In this document: positions 63,890-64,000 of the stretch, in pieces
How the letters are laid out: each line of letters begins with the position of its first letter
Position numbering within the stretch: the first letter of the stretch is position 1
From: Roseibaca calidilacus
GTDB lineage: Bacteria > Pseudomonadota > Alphaproteobacteria > Rhodobacterales > Rhodobacteraceae
Direction: 5' to 3'
Assembly: GCF_001517585.1 (NCBI RefSeq)
Contig: NZ_FBYC01000004.1
Coordinates: 682,001 to 746,000, forward strand
DNA length: 64,000 bases
The notes under the pieces: generated by a model
What the model was told of the DNA's origin: nothing
What the model saw: only the letters and a program-made list of their open reading frames with translations
Databases searched by the model: none
Translations under genes and position numbers: made by a program

Positions 63890-64000
63890 ATGCGCCAGCA
63901 CTCTGCCTTAGCATTTGCCCTTTGCGCGCTGATCGGATCTGCCGGTCCGCTATGGGCGCAGCAAAACCCGGTTGTGGTCGAACTCTATACCTCGCAAGGC
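63890..64000 (+). CDS. DUF1223 secreted protein, 5' part (3' end outside window)
   Basis: The first 37 residues: a signal peptide, MRQHSALAFALCALIGSAGP, then LWAQQNPVVVELYTSQG, where DUF1223 proteins continue with a Cys-x-x-Cys thioredoxin-like motif. DUF1223 proteins are exported thioredoxin-fold proteins of unknown function. ATG 63890 follows GGAAAGCCC. The gene is cut by the end of the window. Confidence 0.8.
   Translation, partial: MRQHSALAFALCALIGSAGPLWAQQNPVVVELYTSQG

Overview
The window comes from the chromosome of a purple phototroph of the Rhodobacterales (Rhodobacteraceae). The evidence is high GC content, a crtCDEF-bchCXYZ-pufQBALMX superoperon with a pufX gene, spheroidene-type carotenoid genes (crtC, crtD, crtF), ethylmalonyl-CoA pathway genes beside sdhCDAB, and alphaproteobacterial regulatory sites (PpsR/CrtJ, FnrL, CtrA and LexA types). 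pufX and pufQ point to the Rhodobacter/Rhodobaca/Roseinatronobacter side of the family. The genus cannot be fixed from the sequence alone. No transposase, phage gene, CRISPR array, rRNA or tRNA was seen.

Layout. 1-0.9 kb: 3' part of glyS. 1-13.5 kb: half of a photosynthesis gene cluster. crtC and crtD run leftward. crtE, crtF, bchCXYZ and pufQBALMX run rightward as one superoperon with pairs of PpsR/CrtJ palindromes in the crtD/crtE and bchC promoters. The cluster stops abruptly at glyS, so the usual crtBIA, bchFNBHLM and puh genes must lie elsewhere. 13.5-15.6 kb: a strong terminator, then dxs, which supplies isoprenoid precursors. 15.6-19.3 kb: a membrane helix-hairpin-helix protein, a MoxR ATPase/VWA protein pair and an unknown membrane protein. 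19.5-24.9 kb: GlxA-type regulator, class II DAHP synthase, PAS protein with a CtrA box, a decayed yicC, gmk and a 5-formyl-THF cyclo-ligase. 25.2-29.3 kb: an orphan SOS-regulated imuA, an aldo/keto reductase, a HAD phosphatase and dnaB. 29.4-36.8 kb: hisS-hisZ-hisG, then an acetyltransferase/hydrolase/cytochrome P450 operon and a methyltransferase. 36.9-40 kb: pseudo-caspase peptidoglycan-binding protein, pyrF and a ClpP-fold periplasmic protein. 40-46.5 kb: sdhCDAB, mesaconyl-CoA hydratase, DUF1737, NnrU and Mcl2. 46.7-52.4 kb: a small secreted protein, class III aminotransferase, hemerythrin, a corrinoid-activating ASKHA protein and three tandem universal stress proteins. 52.6-64 kb: glmU-glmS, ccmABCDG, a CPA2 antiporter, a small anchored protein, acnA and the start of a DUF1223 gene.

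How the genes work together. The first third builds the photosynthetic apparatus: carotenoid, bacteriochlorophyllide a, reaction centre and LH1, with dxs feeding isoprenoids. sdh, mch, mcl2 and acnA form a C2/C3 assimilation and TCA theme. mcl2 and acnA share an unexplained 17-bp promoter element at nearly the same distance from their start codons. ccm, the USP genes and the antiporter carry CRP/FNR-family sites, suggesting a redox layer.

Most unusual features. (i) glyS and hisS, both class II aminoacyl-tRNA synthetase genes, each contain an in-frame AT-rich block of roughly 95 codons whose codon use is unlike its surroundings. (ii) yicC is a recognisable pseudogene with both ends preserved. 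(iii) crtC has no ordinary start codon near its conserved N-terminus. (iv) The end of crtE, including its stop codon, is duplicated and creates a tiny ORF coupled to crtF. (v) imuA keeps a perfect SOS box but has lost its usual partners.
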